Shown: positions 44,001 to 57,441, counted from the stretch's first letter. The stretch is DNA of 64,000 nt from Brachionus plicatilis (GCA_010279815.1 QEOQ01000141.1:620001-684000), one strand, 5' to 3'. Notes: a model not told the origin generated them from the letters alone. Made by a program: numbers and translations.

Positions 44001-47000
44001 ACTATTGTGTGGTTTAACATTGTTTGCCACACATGATAATTTATCTCTACACTTAATTTTTTTATTTAAATTCTTAAAGACCTTTTTTTAGTGATAATTT
44101 TTGAGGATGATCATGAAAATATTATCACAAACTTCAATTTGCCAAAATTTTTTTCAAAAATTATTTCTTACAAAAATTCTAAAAAATGTGAAAATATTAA
44201 CAAAGAAATCTTAATCAACGGCGAGACTTTATAGGTTTTAATGGTTTATGATTAGTTTGCTAAAACTTGCTGGTTTCGATTACATTAATATAAGAAAAAA
44301 AACTATTTTATATTTTTCCTTTTTTTGTTCTAAAATTTATGTGGTCCTTTTTGATTTTGAGGACCAATATAATGAGCTTGACTAAACAAAAAAAATGCTC
44401 ATAATAGAGAGGAAATGTCATAAAAATATGAAAATTAAATAAAAATTTAAGATAAAATATTTAAATTTTTTTTTCTTTTAGCCTTATACATTAACTCTGA
44501 TTGTCGAGTACAGCAACATATTTTTTACCTTCATATTTTTGATTGAAATGATTCTAAAAATAATCTCCTATGGCCCCTATGGATACATTAGAAATGCATT
44601 CAACCTATTTGACGGAATCATAGTTGGAATAAGGTAATTTATACCTTTTTCAGATTGAAAAAACTCTATTTTTTTATGCAGTTGCTATGAGGTCTTCAAA
44701 CAACTGCTATCAAGCGAATCCGGTGTTCAAATTACGCCAAGTGGAGTTTCTGTTCTGCGAACATTTCGCTTGCTGCGTATTCTAAAACTGGTTCGATTTA
44801 TGCCTGCACTTAGGCGTCAATTGTTGGTAATGCTACGAACCATTGATAATGTGGCCACTTTTTTTTCGCTTTTAGTTCTTTTTATTTTCATATTCAGCAT
44901 ACTTGGCATGAATTTATTCGGCTGCAAGTTTTGCGTCAAAGAGCCAAATGGCGAGCGGGTCTGTGAGCGCAAGAATTTCGACTCACTTCTTTGGGCAACC
45001 ATCACCGTCTTTCAGGTACTGACACAGGAGGACTGGAACGAAGTTTTGTACAATGGCATGGAAAAAACAACTTCATGGGCAGCGCTCTACTTCATAGCAT
45101 TAATGACCTTTGGTAATTATGTTCTATTCAATCTGCTGGTCGCCATTTTGGTCGAAGGGTTTTCCACAGAGGTAAAAAAGTTTTTTGATTTAAATTTGTC
45201 TTTTGGTAAAAATCAAATTTAGGATGAGCCTAAGAAAGCCATTGAGGATCGCATCATTGAGGACGCCATACACGCCATTGCTGAGGAAAATAGCAGAGAA
45301 GGAAATACCCATTCTGTGCAGAGTCTGAGTCGTCGAAACAGTAGAAGAAAATCTAGAAAAAATTCTAAGGTTTCTGGTCTGGAAGAAGAAAATTTGATCA
45401 AACATTCGAGTCCAGAGCCCCAGAATGAGTCCAAGCAAAAGCCAGCAGACAATGACGAATCGAAACAATTGGAAAAAAGCTCCTTAAAACGTGAAAGCCT
45501 CAGTATAAATTTGAAAAATACCAAAAGATCAAACCAATTGCCAATAATAACTCAGACATGTCCCACTCCCACCTACACACCGTCCAACTCTTCCCAAAAT
45601 TCACCTCTTCCCACAAGATTCAAATTTGGCTCCGACATTAAAATTTTAAGAAAATTTTCCTTGGATTCTTCGACCCAAAGAATTAAATTGGAAAAGCTGA
45701 GCCAGCAAAATTTTCTAACCCATTCGACTAATTCTAAGATATTCGATGGCAAAGCATTGAATCGTAAGACTGCTCGCTCTGACATAGCGGATCTTGGCCG
45801 AACAAAAATTGAATCTATTCTCAAAAAAACTAATTTTGGTAAAAAAACTTCCTCAACAAAAAGAATAGATTTTCAACTAGCTCAAAATTTTGATTGTTTA
45901 AAAGCCTCAAACAAAAGTGCTCCTAAAATAATACTCGATTTATCAAGTGAAAATGATTCCATAGTCACGAATGATAGTAAAGAAAATGAGAATAATTGGA
46001 CTACACATGAGAACAAAAGGCTCAGAAGAAAGCGTTTATCGCAGAGTTTTCACGAAAAATTGATTATAAATTCGTCTAATTTGGCAATACCAAAAGTAGT
46101 AAATAAACGATCAAGAAGCAAAAGTGAAAAAATCAAAACAAAAACTAACAAAATTTCGGACAAAAATGAGCTTTGTAACAAAGATGTAATACCTAGTGAT
46201 AAAATAGCTGTTGGAAAAGAAAGTTCGATCGTGATTAACATATCAAACCATAAGCCAGTAGTGATCAAAAAGTCGGAGCCTTTTAATATAGACATAAATT
46301 TATCCAAAAACATGTCGAAAAATAAATTAGATTCAGATTCAAATCAATATTCTGGAAAAGCTAGATTGGTAAGACATTTTTAATTTTATTAAACTATTTT
46401 GAAAAAATTAACTCAAGTATTTTGAAATTCTTTTTTTTTAATTTTTTTTCGATATATCAGATAAGTTAAGCAAATTGATTGATGAAACGTATTTATCAAT
46501 GATTAAATACATTGATAATACGCTTTCTGTATTTTACAGCAATTAATTGTTAATTTGACAAAACTCAGTCAAATAAAATTTGATGTAGCATCGTTAAAAA
46601 AAAATTTGTCGAATTTTCATCGATGAGGAATTAGAGAATTTATGATGTTTCATTCATTAAAAATAAAAATTTCATTGGTTTTTCATTTATTTCAATCAGT
46701 TTTTTTTGTTTCGAATCAAAATGAATTAAAAAATTTAAACTTAAATGCAGAAAATCAAAAATTTATTTTATTTTACAAAGCTCTAAAATTTTTTGAACAC
46801 TTATTTTTATAACAGTTTAAATAAAATGTTGTGAATTTACTTAAATGTACAAAAAAAGATGCCCAAAAAATCAAGCAAAGCTTTGGAGTCTATTTTGTTT
46901 CTTTAGTGGTTTAGAAACTTGAATTTTTTTAAAGAGATTTTTTTATAATTTAAAAAAATTTTAATCCAAAAATTAATCAGAACGAATCCATAAAATTCAC

Positions 47001-50000
47001 GTTTTATAATTTACTAGCTCAAAGCATATCAAAGCTTTCAAATTTTCTGGATATCTTTGTTTTTAAAACAATTTACCAAAAATAAAATAAATTTATGGCT
47101 ATTTTACTTTTGTAAATTTGTAAATGAATTTGGCAAATCTTCAATATTTTGCATAAATTGTTGTAAAAAAAAAAGTAGAAAATCATTGTTTATGTATATT
47201 TTGTGCCTAGAAAAAATATGAGTTTTTTGCCTTTTTATTCAAGTAGATTTTTTACAAGATTTTTTTTCCAAAGATTACATGGTATTAAATGAATTCGAAA
47301 AATTTCCGATAATTTAAATTTATTTTTGGAATTCTTTAGGCTGGCGAGTATTTTTAAAACTGCAAGATTTTTTTGCTTTTTTTAGTCTTGTATTTTAATA
47401 AGCATTCCTTTGGTTAAGATTAACATTAAAAGGGGTGATGAAGTCTGGGGAAAAAAAAATTTAAAGATAAGCAAAATATTTAAAGCAAAAGATTATTTTT
47501 AAAATCTAAAAAAAAAATTATAATTTTGAAAAATTTTTTTTAAATATTTAATACTGTTTCTTTCAATATCAAATCTATCATTCTAAATATAGAGATTTTT
47601 AAAATTTTTTGTTATTTTTTTAGGTTTAACTAATTACTTTTAAAAATGTTGAACATTTATTTAAAACAAATATAAATAATTGAAATAAAACTGGTGTTCA
47701 ATTTAATGAAAAATATTTTGCAACATTTCTTGTTCCATACTTCAGCACCACTATTAATATTTAAGTAAAGATACATTAATTAATTATTTAGAACTCAAAA
47801 GAAAAAAAATCATTAGGGAATTAGAATCAACTAAAAATGAGTAGAATTTTAAGAAACCAATTTCTTCAATCGATCTTTTTTAACACTATAAAAAATTTCA
47901 AAATTTAAGAGGAAAATTAACCATATTCAAATTTTTTTTCAAAAATTTTTTATATCTATTTTGGTCAGTAGTTCTCTTAAAACATGGTAAAAAAAAACTT
48001 AATAGATTGAATATACTAAAAAATATTTCAAGATATATAATAATTAGAGCCTTTCAAAGTGATCCTGGGGTTTACATCTAGCTATTTGAATTAATAAATA
48101 TATGTGATCTAAAAGTCAAAAGATCTTGAATATAAATGCATCAAAAAATCATTTCACATCAGAGCATCCATGAATAAAACTTTAAGAAAATAATATATAA
48201 ATTTAAAACTTATTTCACAAAAATATCTTAGTAGTAGTAGTTGGAGTAAAACGCGACCCAAACGGGTTAAGATTATACAAGCTATAGCAGTAAATAATTC
48301 CTTTTAAGCCATTTATCTAGTTTAGCTTTAAAAATGTTTTTTGTTTTAGAATTAACTATTTCTTCAAGCAGTCTATTCCAATTTTTAACCACACGATTTT
48401 TCAAGAAATGATAACGATGCATACAATTTTTGACATCTTCTCTTACCATGCATTTTTTGTGTTTTCTCAGATTATAAACTTGAATGGGAGAAAAGTTCAT
48501 ACCATTTATAAGTTTAGCACTTTCATAGCCATTTATAATTTTATAGATCTGTATTAAATCACCCCTCATTCTTCTTACTTTGAGGTCAGTTAACTCTAAA
48601 AATTCAAGTCTTTTGTCATATTCGTAATTACGAAGTAAAGGAATGATCTTAGTTGCTCTTCTCTGAACTTTTTCTTATTCAAAAATTTCTTTTTCTAAAC
48701 ATGGTGACTAAGAACTTTTTGCAAACTCTAAGTGGGGCCGTACGAGCGCTATGTAAAGCATTCTCAAAGAGTCTTTATATAAATATCTGAAATTTTTTGC
48801 TATCATTCCTAGCATTCGGTTTGCACGATTTGTGCAGAACCGGACTTGGTTTGTCGATTTAAGGTCATTTTGAAAAAAGATACCTAAAACCTTTTCGAGA
48901 GTTTTTTGGATGTTTAAATCAAGAGACCAGCTTGAAATGTGATCTATATCTTGCTGAAGTAAAAGTCTGTCTTTTACATCTTTAACAATTGATAAAATTT
49001 TTGTATCATCGGCATATTTTTCCTTGGCTATTTTTATCTATTTCCGATTTGTATAAAAAAATAAAGTAAAATTGTTTCGTTTTCTTATTGAAAAATTCCA
49101 GTAAATTTTTTTGTTACCTTTTAAAATCCTTATTTTTGAATACTAGAATATAAACTCTATTTAAAAAAATTTATTCTTGACAATCAAAATTTTAATAAAC
49201 CAAGCCAGTTTTAACTAAACCTTCTTCTTTTGTATTAATTTTTTCTAAAAAATTATTTATTATTTATTAAGAATTATTTACATTTTGTTAGAATCTTAAA
49301 ATAAACAAATGCTTAGGTAAAAAAATTTTAATTAAGGACTTCGGTATATTGGCTAAAATATCCAAATCAACAGAATTTTTAAAAGATAGGGAAGAATATT
49401 CATTGTACATATTCTCACCGGACAACATCATTCGGAAATTATTTGCAAATTTGACAGAAAAAAAATGCTTCGACTATATAATACTATTTTTCATCGCACT
49501 CAATTGTGTTACATTGGCAATGGAAAGACCAAATATACCCAAAAATAGTTTTGTAATTTTTTAATTAATCCAACTTTTCTTTTCTATTGCTTGTAATTGT
49601 AGGAACGAAAATTTCTAACAAATTCAAATTATGCTTTCACAATAATATTCGCAGTTGAGATGGTTCTCAAAGTTGTATCAAATGGATTATTTGTTGGAAA
49701 AAATGCTTATTTAAAAAGTGGCTGGAACAAAATGGATGGTATTTTAGTGGCTATATCTCTTATAGATGCTTTTGTTACACTAACAGCCCGAAGCAGTCCC
49801 AAAATATTTGGCATCCTGCGCGTTTTTCGTCTTTTGCGAACGCTCAGACCATTGAGGGTGATTAGTCGAGCGCCAGGACTAAAACTTGTTGTGCAAACTT
49901 TGCTATCTTCACTGAGACCCATCGGAAACATTGTTCTCATTTGTTGCACATTTTTTATCATTTTTGGAATTTTGGGTGTTCAACTTTTCAAAGGTAAACT

Positions 50001-53000
50001 ATTTCACTGCCGAGGATCAGATGTTGGCCACGTTGAGACCAAAAGTGAGTGTCTAGCCAATCCGAACAATGAATGGGTGAATTCTCAGTACAATTTTGAC
50101 AACTTGGGACAAGCATTGATGACATTGTTTGTGCTATCGAGCAAAGATGGATGGGTGCAAATAATGTACACTGGTATTGATGCAGTGGGTGTTGACAAAC
50201 AACCAATTGAGAATTATAATGAATGGATGCTCCTCTATTTCATTTCTTTTTTGCTACTAGTTGGATTTTTTGTTCTTAACATGTTTGTCGGAGTTATTAT
50301 TGAGAATTTTCACAAATGTCGAGCTCAGCAAGAACGTGAGGAAAAAGCAAGACGCGCCGCAAAACGCGCAAAAAAGTTCGAGATTAAAAGAATAAGTAAA
50401 AATTTGAAAATTTAAAAAAAAATTAAATTTTTTTTTATTTATTTAAGAAATGAAAGAAATTCCGTATTACGCCAATTATTCTAAAACAAGGCGTTTTTTA
50501 CATGATATATGCAATAGCAAATATTTTGATTTGATTATAGCTGGTGTAATTGGTCTTAATGTGGTTTCAATGTCACTTGAGTTTTACATGATGCCAAAAG
50601 TAAATCAATGAAAAAAAAATGAAAATTTTTAATTTGATTTTTGAAAGATACTGGAGGACATATTGGACATTTTGAACATATTGTTTACCTTTATATTTCT
50701 TTTGGAGGCCATATTGAGGTTAATAGCTCTTGGATTTTATCGATATTTCAAAGAAAGGTAAAAATTTTAAAATATAGAAAAGTCCAAAATATGATTGGCT
50801 AATTAGATACTTTTATGAGTGTTATAATTTCAACTTTATCATCTGAGACAAAAAAATTTATCACCAAAACTTTCGGAAAAATGTGGGATAAAATTTATGA
50901 TTAAATATATAACCTTTTAATAAAAACCTATAATCAGAATTAAAAATAAAAATAAGAATTTTTCTGAATTCTTTAATAAAAATCCAATTAATATCTTAAT
51001 ACTTAAGATTTCTTTAGGAATTAAAGTAAGAATTTTTAATAAACTCATTTTTTTCTTAAGTTTTTCTAAAATAATAAGAAAATTTCTAAGAAAAGTAAGA
51101 TCTTCTTAAAAAATAAATGAAGATCATTTTATTAAGATGCTTTTCTTGTCTTAGATATTTTTAAGTAATTAAAGCAGGTATTAATAAGATCTTTTTTTAA
51201 GAAAAAAATTGATTTCTAGATTCAGATATTAAAATAAATCCTATAAAAGCATTACAGCAATGTTCGTTCTCATTTTGGAATTCACTTGTATAAATTCCAT
51301 CTTCATATTTCTAAAATAAACATTTTTTTTCGTAATAACTAATTTATTTATTTTATTTATTTAAAATATAGTTCGGCAAAGCCTTGGCCGGTTGGAATGG
51401 AAGCTTAGTCCTTCCTTTCAGCCACAAGAAAAACATTTTTGAAACAAAATAATTTTATCCAAAATTTTAAATTAGATTAAAGTTAAATTTTAAATTTTTC
51501 AGTGAATTTGTTAAAAAAAAAAAAGAAAAACGACTTGAATAAATAAACATAAAGTTTTTGAGAATCTCATTATGAAAAAATTTGAGTACATAAAAAAAAA
51601 AAAAAAAAAAAAAAAATTTTTTGGACACAAAATTGGCTAGTTAAAATTAGATTCGTAATAACTGATGATTTAATTAATATAGTAAAAATTTTAATTGTTT
51701 ATTTTAAAAAGGAAAAGTCCAAATATATCACATACTTTAATTAGTGCTATAATTTCAATTTTATCACCTGAGACCAAAAAATTTAAAACCAAATCTTTCC
51801 TAATAATGTATGATAAAATTTATGATTGAATACAACCTTTTAATTTAAAATTTTTTTCTTGAATTACACAATTTTTTTTGTTTATTTTTGATGGTCATTT
51901 AAAGAAATGCATACTTTATATATGTCACTTTCAATTTGTAAAACGTTTCATTTTTATATCAAATTTTTTTTATTGAAAAATCTTCTCATGAAATTTCAAG
52001 CCTTACTTGAACACAGCTTTTCGAAAAGACTAGCAAACAGTGCACATTCGACAGTAAAAGAGCACTTTAAAAATACCTTACTATGGTTAAAAGAAAGTAC
52101 TCGGACTGAATATACAATTTATTTTCTCAGGAATTTTATCATTTGCCAATTCATTTACAAAATGAAATATTTTACAAATTGACAGTCACATATATATCAT
52201 TCTGATTAATAACATATTGGGAATGAGTTTTTATATTTGTATCACTTAAAAATTTTTAACTACAGTATTGATTTGACGTGATGGTCGACGGTATTTTACG
52301 TAAATCTTCGTAAATTCACACTTTTTATGGCCTATACTTTTTTCATCACCTGCTTGAGTATTTTGAGTGTTAATTATTTCAATAAAAATATTAGGTCCAC
52401 TTCCCAAATCAAGAATTTCAAAATTTAAAGAATAAATTATATCATAATTTTGGAAACAATTCTCATATCAAAAAGGTTTTCAAAATGAAGAGAATTATCT
52501 TTAATTAATGAAATTATTTTGTTTTAAAAAAGTTATTTGTAATTTATGTACCATTTTTATGAAGTAAATTTATTTTAGTGATAAAAAAGTAATTTTAGTT
52601 ACAAAAACAATATTTTCAAAAGTAAATTTTTTTGTATCTCAGAAAATTTTTAAATTTTTAAATGGTCCAAGATAATGGCAACTGTGTGCCTTGAATCATT
52701 GTCTTGTTGAATTTTAAAATTCAATTTTTTTTTTACTTTTTTTACCATATTTTACTTTAAAAAGTGCGAATTTACGAATATTTACGTAAAATTACCGACG
52801 ACCATCATATCATATCTAAACTGTATAAAAATGATCCTTGAAGATTTAGGACGAAAATCATTTAATTTTGTTTTGAATTCTTAGGAAAAATTTATCAGAT
52901 TGATACAAAAAATATATTAAGTATTAAAACAAAATTAAGACATTGAATTAAATTAAACTAAAAGAGACATATGAAATTATTTTTTTTAGTTGGAAAAATA

Positions 53001-54672
53001 AATCTTTTAAGATCAGAATTGGTCAAAATTTGAAAATTAACTTAAAAATCTGCAAAAGTTAAATTTTTCTTTCGGTAAATTCTTTCAAATACTGTTTGCT
53101 GGCATTATTCAAATTAATATTTAGTGCCAAACATATCAGTTTTTCATTCTCAGATCACATAATGGACTTAATACTCATAATCAAACAGTACATGACCAAA
53201 ATATATTAAATTTTAAAATTATTAGATGGAACCAACTTGATGTATTGATAGTGATATTGTCAATAATTGGAATTTTATTTGATAAATTGAACACAAAATC
53301 AGCAATTCCAATAAATCCAACAATCATTCGAGTTATGCGCGTTTTGAGAATAGCCAGAGTTTTAAAATTGTTGAAAATGGCCAAAGGAATTAGATCATTG
53401 CTAGACACTGTGATACAAGCACTTCCTCAAGTCGGAAATCTAGGACTTTTATTTTTTCTACTGTTTTTTATTTTCGCCATTTTGGGTGTAGAACTTTTCG
53501 GAAGACTAAGTATTTATACTGAAAGCAATGCTGAACTTGTCAAGTTTCCTTACTTTTTTTTCTAAAAGATTGTGAAGACACTAGAAGAGAATGTGATGGT
53601 TTGAGCAAACATGCACACTTTCATAATTTTGGAATGGCTTTTTTAACCCTTTTTCGAATTGCCACTGGTGACAATTGGAATGGCATAATGAAGGTAAAAA
53701 AATGTTTTTTTCTTTTGTATAACTTATTGATCTGAATAAAATTTTCTTTAATTTCATTTTATCTTTTAGGATACCTTAAAAGACAATGTCTTGTGTCAAG
53801 ACGAGTCTGACACACAGCCATCATCATCTATGTGCTTGGCCTCTATATTAGCACCGATATACTTTGTCATTTTTGTTTTAATGGCTCAATTTGTGTTGGT
53901 CAATGTTGTTGTCGCCGTTTTAATGAAGCATTTGGATGTAAAATTAAAAAAAAAAGTAATTTAAAAATTTTATTTTTTTTGTCAAGGACTCAAATAAAAT
54001 GATGGCTGATGACGCTGAAATGGACGAGGAAATAGAAAAACAACTGGAAGATGAAGCTAGAAATAATATATACAATGAAAGGAACATCAAAATGGAAGAT
54101 GACGTAATATAAATAAAATAAATTTTAATTTTATTTTTCTAATTTTTTTCAAGCTTGATGATTTTAACTATTATCGGTTAACTAAACAAAATTCTTTGCC
54201 ACCAAACTTTATTTTCAATTTAAAAACAGATAACAAAGGTATTTTAAAAATTTAGAAAGCAAAATAAAAAATTTTTTTAACTAAAGGTAAAATGTTTTTA
54301 CATTCCAGCGAAATCAAAATCAATCGAATTAGAAATTCATTAGAATCAGCAAGCGTGGTCAATTCAGAAAATGAGAATAGCCGGCCAATAGATGAAGAAA
54401 CAGAATCAACCAAATTGGTAATACCATCCATTAAGCTTAAAAATTTGAACAGAGCACAGACTCATCATTTCAATGATGATTTCAACTCGTCGTCAATTAA
54501 TTTAAGCCTTACAAACGAAAGTGATACAGCATCCGATTTTATTCGACTAAGAAAGAAAAACAGGATTAAAAAAGTTTTGGAAGACGAAGTTAAATCACAT
54601 TTTTCACCAAGATCAAGCGTAAAAATAAGAGTCATTGATGAGACTGACACTGACAACAATGACATGTATTGA
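38021..54672 (+). CDS. T-type (Cav3) voltage-gated calcium channel alpha-1 subunit, 2264 aa, 19 exons
   Basis: Low-voltage-activated Ca2+ channel of the plasma membrane. Exons: 38021-38832, 38881-38978, 40865-41328, 41379-41471, 41531-41788, 41840-42685, 44482-44633, 44682-45171, 45223-46368, 49337-49552, 49603-50395, 50448-50599, 50648-50757, 53226-53509, 53569-53693, 53770-53937, 53987-54103, 54154-54238, 54287-54672; all joins keep frame (6795 nt). Four six-helix repeats each have an arginine-rich S4, e.g. [12 protein letters not shown] (I) and [10 protein letters not shown] (IV). The pore ring is E463, E1024, D1707, D2006, the EEDD signature that separates Cav3 from EEEE high-voltage channels. 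The I-II linker keeps the post-IS6 gating-brake region ([11 protein letters not shown] ... [19 protein letters not shown]) and a CPxC motif. The II-III linker (exon 9) is a long Ser/Lys-rich insert. The C-tail is short (about 195 residues after IVS6). No beta-subunit AID motif was seen. First in-frame ATG chosen; a stop lies upstream. Confidence 0.96.
39241..39520. mobile_element. Foldback element in Cav3 intron 2
   Basis: The left end (ccagacttgtttttaagtcaca, 39246-39267) is the inverted complement, with few mismatches, of the right end (tgtgacttttaaacaagtctg, 39491-39511). The inner parts of the arms are rich in aagtcaagtc. No coding frame. MITE-like; ends approximate. Confidence 0.6.
43800..44150. 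mobile_element. Inverted-repeat element in Cav3 intron 6
   Basis: Arms 43800-43870 and 44082-44150 are about 70 bp each and roughly 90% complementary (core tttgtgataacattttcatg). Internal sequence at about 43950-44030 is also a diverged direct repeat of about 43645-43725, outside the left arm, so the structure is compound. Confidence 0.7.
48228..49035 (-). mobile_element. LINE C (CR1-like), 5'-truncated, in Cav3 intron 9
   Basis: The minus-strand translation begins at the catalytic box KYADDTKIL, then [62 protein letters not shown] and a last open frame 48569-48282 ending the ORF. This is the standard C-terminal half of CR1-type LINEs, with an internal deletion of about 30 codons and two stops. 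The 3' UTR ends in a short (TAC)n tail at 48228-48240. It lies antisense to the channel gene. Confidence 0.85.
50775..50921. repeat. Direct repeat in Cav3 intron 13, copy 1
   Basis: About 145 bp, beginning just after the exon 13 donor and resembling 51710-51850 (shared blocks gaaaagtcc, ataatttcaa, aaaatttatgatt). Confidence 0.7.
51341..51420 (-). mobile_element. LINE-type 3' end, antisense in Cav3 intron 13
   Basis: On the minus strand a GC-richer piece with hairpin cggccaaggctttgccg runs into ttttaaataaataaaataaa. This resembles the plus-strand end at 28560-28672. No RT sequence remains. Confidence 0.5.
51591..51616 (+). repeat. Poly(A) run, 26 nt
   Basis: An uninterrupted A26 run followed by T's. 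It could be a retroposon tail or simple slippage. Confidence 0.75.
51710..51850. repeat. Direct repeat in Cav3 intron 13, copy 2
   Basis: Counterpart of 50775-50921, about 935 bp downstream. The LINE-type tail and the A26 run lie between the copies. Confidence 0.7.
52279..52810. mobile_element. Foldback element in Cav3 intron 13
   Basis: The left arm 52279-52330 (gatggtcgacggtattttac...) and right arm 52757-52810 are complementary over about 52 bp with few mismatches. No coding frame inside. MITE-like. Confidence 0.7.
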
Positions 54673-54724
54673 CTTAAAACTGAAATAGACTAAATTTTCC
54701 TATGCAAACTTAAGTATAATATAT

Positions 54725-54730
54725 AATAAA
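54725..54730 (+). promoter_or_regulatory. Poly(A) signal of the Cav3 gene
   Basis: AATAAA lies about 53 nt after the Cav3 stop codon. Confidence 0.5.
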
Positions 54731-55307
54731 TTTACCAATATTGCGGAAGATTGAAAGCTCAAATCTAATTTTATTTAGACCTTTAGAATAGTTCAAGTTT
54801 TTTCCCAAAAAGTCATTGGTTTTAAGCTATTCTTTTTGTTTTTCTTAATTTCGACCACATCCCAATAAATTTTCGCATAATTGGAAAGAAAATTGTTCAT
54901 CTCTGGAATACTTGAAGCACGTTTTAGTCACTAAATGAAAAAAATTGTTGATTAATTTTAAAAACTCACTTATTGAATATCCTAATTTCGTTTAAATAAA
55001 TTTTTTTCTTTTTTAACAGTTGTTAATGTTTATAAAATTGTTCTTTATAAATTATTAGATTTTATTTTTAATGCTAAATTATTGTAAATCAAAATAAAAA
55101 TTAATTATTAAACTTTTTTTTAATTGTAAATTTATTGATCTAAAGGATTGTATCTATATTTTAATCAACTGATTAGAATTGATTCCTCTTCTTGGAGTTT
55201 TTAATTGTTGAAAAAAAATTTTTCCCTTACTGTCAGAGAAAAATTCATGTGGCTGAAATTCATAGATGGAAAATGTTATCTACATTAAAATTTTTCCATT
55301 TTTCCAA

Positions 55308-55336
55308 ATTTTAGTCTAAAAGTTTTAGACTAAAAT
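55308..55336. repeat. Perfect palindrome, 14-bp arms
   Basis: attttagtctaaaa, then one g, then its exact reverse complement. Confidence 0.85.
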
Positions 55337-56116
55337 ATTGTTTCTTTTTGGATAATTTAAAACAATAAGATCTTATAAGATAAGATTAGGTACTAATCTT
55401 AATAAAAAATCGGAATTAAATCATAATTTTAAAAAAATGATAAATTGAAATTTAAGATATTGAAAATTTCTTAAGAATTAAGAATAATAATTTTTTTTAA
55501 AATTTTTGATTAAGATATTAAAGTTGTCTATAATCGTGATTAAAGCAATATAAATGATCAAGAACTTGAAAAGATCTTAGAATTTTACAAAAAATCTTCG
55601 CTCTTTAAGATTGTTTTAGGATTTTTTATATTTTATTGTAAGATCTTAATCAAAAAAACCAAGTTAAAAATTTCATTTATGTAATGATCAAGATCAAATA
55701 ATAAGATCTTAAATTTTTCTTTTTAATATTCATTTTAAGAATTAAGTGAAAATCTTAAATTTTTATTTTTTATATTTTAAATAATTAAATGTTAACATTT
55801 TAATTATAAATATATTCAAAAAAATTAGTTTTTTTCATCTCTAGAATAATTTATTTTCTCATTTTGAATGTTTTATATTAATTCTTTAAATTTTCGTATC
55901 AAATAACACATTTCTAAATTTTAAATTGAATATAAGCGAAATAATCAAAATCATCTATTTTTAAAAAATAACAGATTTCTATTAGACAATAGATATTAAT
56001 TTAAATCTTTAAGAGAATTTAAATCTAGATACAACAACTTTTTGAAAAAAAAATGAAAAATTAAACCTTAAATTAATGAATTGTTCGATTGAAAAAGTCT
56101 AAAAGTTTCTAAAAGT

Positions 56117-56151
56117 ATTCTGCAAAGTTAATTTTGTTAACTTTGCAGAAT
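56117..56151. repeat. Perfect hairpin, 15-bp arms, 5-nt loop
   Basis: attctgcaaagttaa at 56117-56131 is exactly complementary to 56137-56151. Function unknown. Confidence 0.85.
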
Positions 56152-57431
56152 TTTTAATTTTTTGTTAGTACCGAGTCACAAAAATATAATCATTATTTAT
56201 TTAGAAGAGAATTTTAAAAAATTATACATTCAACTCTCATAAATAAGGATGAAAATAGCCCCATAGAATCATATCATCGATTTTTGAATACAATTTAACG
56301 AATAATTGGATTTTATTTTATTTGCAATATTATCTTAATGGTTTTACCTAGATGACGGATCCGGATGGATGAATACTAATTGGAAGATCTGGATTTCGGG
56401 TACCTAAAATCCATAAAATCTCCCGTCTTTTAGAACTAAAACATGGAAACTAAAAGGTGGATTCGGATAAAATCACTAAATCTGCCTTTTATAAAGAACA
56501 TGGGTCAATATGGATAAAAATCTATATAATAAAAATTATATAAATTTACTATGATTTTTTAAAAAATTTTAGTTCTAAAATTTAAGAAACTAAGTTAAAA
56601 TATATTAATAGACTTTTTTTAGTCTTTGACGAATCTTCTTATTCTACTAAAAAAATCTAATAATGAAAAAAAAATTTTTTTCTTATTAAAATAAAAAATC
56701 AACAAAAAACAATAAAAAATATAGTTATTTAGTAGTTTAATTTATATAATTCAATAAATAATTTTTAATAATGGGTAATGTTTGATGAAAAAATCGCCGA
56801 AGTTATGCGATTTTTAAAATTTTTAAAATAAATTGATTTTTTAATAATTAACAAACACCAAAAAAATATTTTCTTTAAAGTTATAAATACTTTTTGTTAA
56901 ACACCAAAAATTATTATTCATTTTACAGAATTAAAATTGATTGAATACTTAATGAGAATTTAAAAAAAAAACTGCCTTTCTTTAATATTAGGGGTAATAC
57001 CAATCAAAAGAAATATTAAACGAATAATATAAAAATTCTCTTATTTTCCAGCGAATTTTTTTAAATTAAAAAAACTTAAAAATAAATCAAATCTTTTCTT
57101 GAATTATCTAATTTTGTAATATTGGATTTTTAAGATTTAAACTGGTCATTTTGAATAATTTTTATTTCACTCACATTTTATAATGTTAAATGAATTAATT
57201 GCAAAACGAGATATTAAGAAAGAGTTTTTTGATGATTAAATTAATCCTCAAAAACTTACCTTCAAAATAAAGTTAGTAAAATGATATTATCCTCTTGTCG
57301 CAAAATGGAACAGCTCCAGTTTTATAAATTTAAAATTTGTATTTTTTTCTTTCAAGCTTTGCATTTGTATGCATTATACTGAGGGGTCTATTTAAGTTCA
57401 AATAGTTTTACATTTAACACAGTCCTTAGAA

Positions 57432-57441
57432 CATATTTTGG
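57432..57441 (+). promoter_or_regulatory. CArG-like box upstream of actin
   Basis: CATATTTTGG differs from CC(A/T)6GG at one position and lies about 155 nt upstream of the actin ATG. SRF/CArG control of actin genes is established in animals; in DNA this AT-rich the match may be chance. Confidence 0.3.
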
